Origin: Geosiphon pyriformis
Lineage: Eukaryota > Glomeromycota > Glomeromycetes > Archaeosporales > Geosiphonaceae
Assembly: GCA_016748015.1 (NCBI GenBank)
Contig: JAAOMT010000602.1
Location: 261,696 to 325,695 of the forward strand
DNA length: 64,000 bases
Reading direction: 5' to 3'
Position numbers and translations under genes: made by a program. The notes under the pieces were generated by a model. The model ran no database searches, was not told the origin of the DNA, and saw only the letters and a program-made list of their open reading frames with translations. Shown in pieces: positions 63,241 to 64,000 of the stretch; the first letter of the stretch is position 1, and the number at the start of each line of letters is the position of its first letter.

Positions 63241-63712
63241 ATATATATCACCAATGCGCAAATATAATATATATTCCGAAAGATTTTCCGTAGTTTACTT
63301 AAATCGCTACTTCATAGATAATATTTTAAAGTAGTTCAAATTTCCCCACGAATTCCTGTCAAATCGAGATTTATATTTTTTCTCATTGGTTATCGACGAT
63401 CCACAGTTTTTTATTGACGATCCCACAGTTTTTTATTGCATCCCAAAGGTTCCATTGTCATATTTTGGGAATTCGTATTGAAATTTGACGTTGCGTAATT
63501 GGTCAGATTTCAATGAAATTTATATTTGTATGGAATGATTTTCTTTTCTAAATCTGGTGGTGTCTTATTGAAATGCATTTTCGAAGGGAGGGAAAAATCT
63601 TTATAGGCGCATAAAAAGAGAGGTTTTAGCTCCCCGGTACCCAACTTTATTACAAATATTCATACTTCTTATTTATTATTAAATAAACAGTCAATGACTC
63701 TATATTATCAGA
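63241..63712. other. Upstream region of the right-edge gene
   Basis: No coding piece. It contains the tandem duplication at 63395-63437 and should include the promoter of the gene starting at 63713. Confidence 0.45.
63395..63437. repeat. Two-copy tandem repeat, 21-22 bases
   Basis: GACGATCCACAG followed by TTTTTTATT at 63395-63415 is repeated directly at 63416-63437 with one extra C. A shorter TCCCA-AAGG echo follows. It lies about 280 bases upstream of the next start codon. Confidence 0.85.
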
Positions 63713-64000
63713 ATGTCAACAATCATGAAACTTGACACTATACCGATCAATTCTAGCCAATCTCACGAACGCTTTTACTTAGCCAGCTATGTCCCTAACT
63801 CAAAATTTGAGCTCAATCTGGAAAATTCTTTTATTTTACAAAAATTTTCTGAATCTCTCAATAATCACTCATCATCTAGAATACCATTCAAAATTGACGA
63901 CGACTTTGACTATGATAATTTTATTCGAATGAACAGTCTTCTCACGCAGTATGAAGCAATTCTAGCATATAAAAGGAAGAAAATGCTTCAAAAAGAGGCA
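63713..64000 (+). CDS. Unrecognised protein, 5' part only, cut by window edge
   Basis: From the ATG at 63713-63715 all 96 codons to the window edge are open, and base use is gene-like. The peptide begins MSTIMKLDTIPINSS and has a likely helical, charged end (LLTQYEAILAYKRKKMLQKE) after an acidic KIDDDFDYDNF stretch. There is no signal peptide or membrane helix. A soluble, perhaps nuclear protein is likely. The family is not recognised, and further exons lie beyond the window. Confidence 0.6.
   Translation, partial: MSTIMKLDTIPINSSQSHERFYLASYVPNSKFELNLENSFILQKFSESLNNHSSSRIPFKIDDDFDYDNFIRMNSLLTQYEAILAYKRKKMLQKEA

Noticed and set aside
1-64000. CRISPR arrays, bacterial operons, prophage, defence islands
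   Set aside because: Spliced genes and repeat types show eukaryotic DNA; no spaced direct-repeat arrays were seen.

Overview
The window looks like nuclear DNA of an early-diverging, very AT-rich fungus. Coding blocks are cut by many short GT-AG introns of roughly 50 to 120 bases, often with TTAAC or CTAAC branch-like sites. Intergenic DNA is extremely AT-rich, full of microsatellites, and carries decayed Tc1/mariner and gag-like relics. Protein types (Crh-type GH16 with a cysteine-rich domain, full-length MDR ABC exporter, DHA2-type MFS, ZZ-finger and C2H2 proteins, class 3 lipase) fit a fungus. The style suggests Mucoromycota, possibly a Glomeromycotina-like lineage; that placement is inference.

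Layout: a Crh-like cell-wall transglycosidase lies on the minus strand (0.65-2.46 kb). Next is an AT desert (4.0-12.5 kb) whose last 3.8 kb contains no CpG at all. A tandem ZZ-finger protein follows (12.5-13.7 kb), then a 1136-residue secreted/membrane protein with an Ig-like ectodomain and a multi-pass C-terminal domain (16.75-20.8 kb). A Tc1/mariner relic (21.3-21.8 kb) and a small divergent reading frame precede a full-size MDR ABC transporter (23.2-27.7 kb). After that come a gag-like relic, an unrecognised protein with a PARP-like HGT motif and a telomere-repeat-like C-terminus (29.5-30.5 kb), and a 14-TM-type MFS drug exporter (31.0-33.8 kb). A second Tc1 relic (35.4-36.0 kb) and an assembly gap (36.53-36.72 kb) follow.

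From 36.7 to 43.3 kb is a long microsatellite-rich stretch leading into a four-finger C2H2 regulator (43.3-44.8 kb). The right third is sparse. It holds a second CpG-free AT block (48.2-49.7 kb), two lineage-specific reading frames (49.9-50.4 and 57.0-57.8 kb, both minus), a frame-broken coding remnant (51.9-52.4 kb), a class 3 lipase with an unusual nucleophile elbow (53.6-54.9 kb, minus), a decayed METTL5-type rRNA methyltransferase (62.0-62.5 kb, minus), and the 5' end of an unrecognised gene running off the right edge (63.7 kb onward).

There is no operon logic and no evident pathway cluster. The two exporters are separated by relics and an unrelated gene. No defence system, CRISPR array, rRNA or confident tRNA was seen. 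Gene models were built by hand from splice signals with the reading phase checked across every junction; all multi-exon models given as CDS close in frame.
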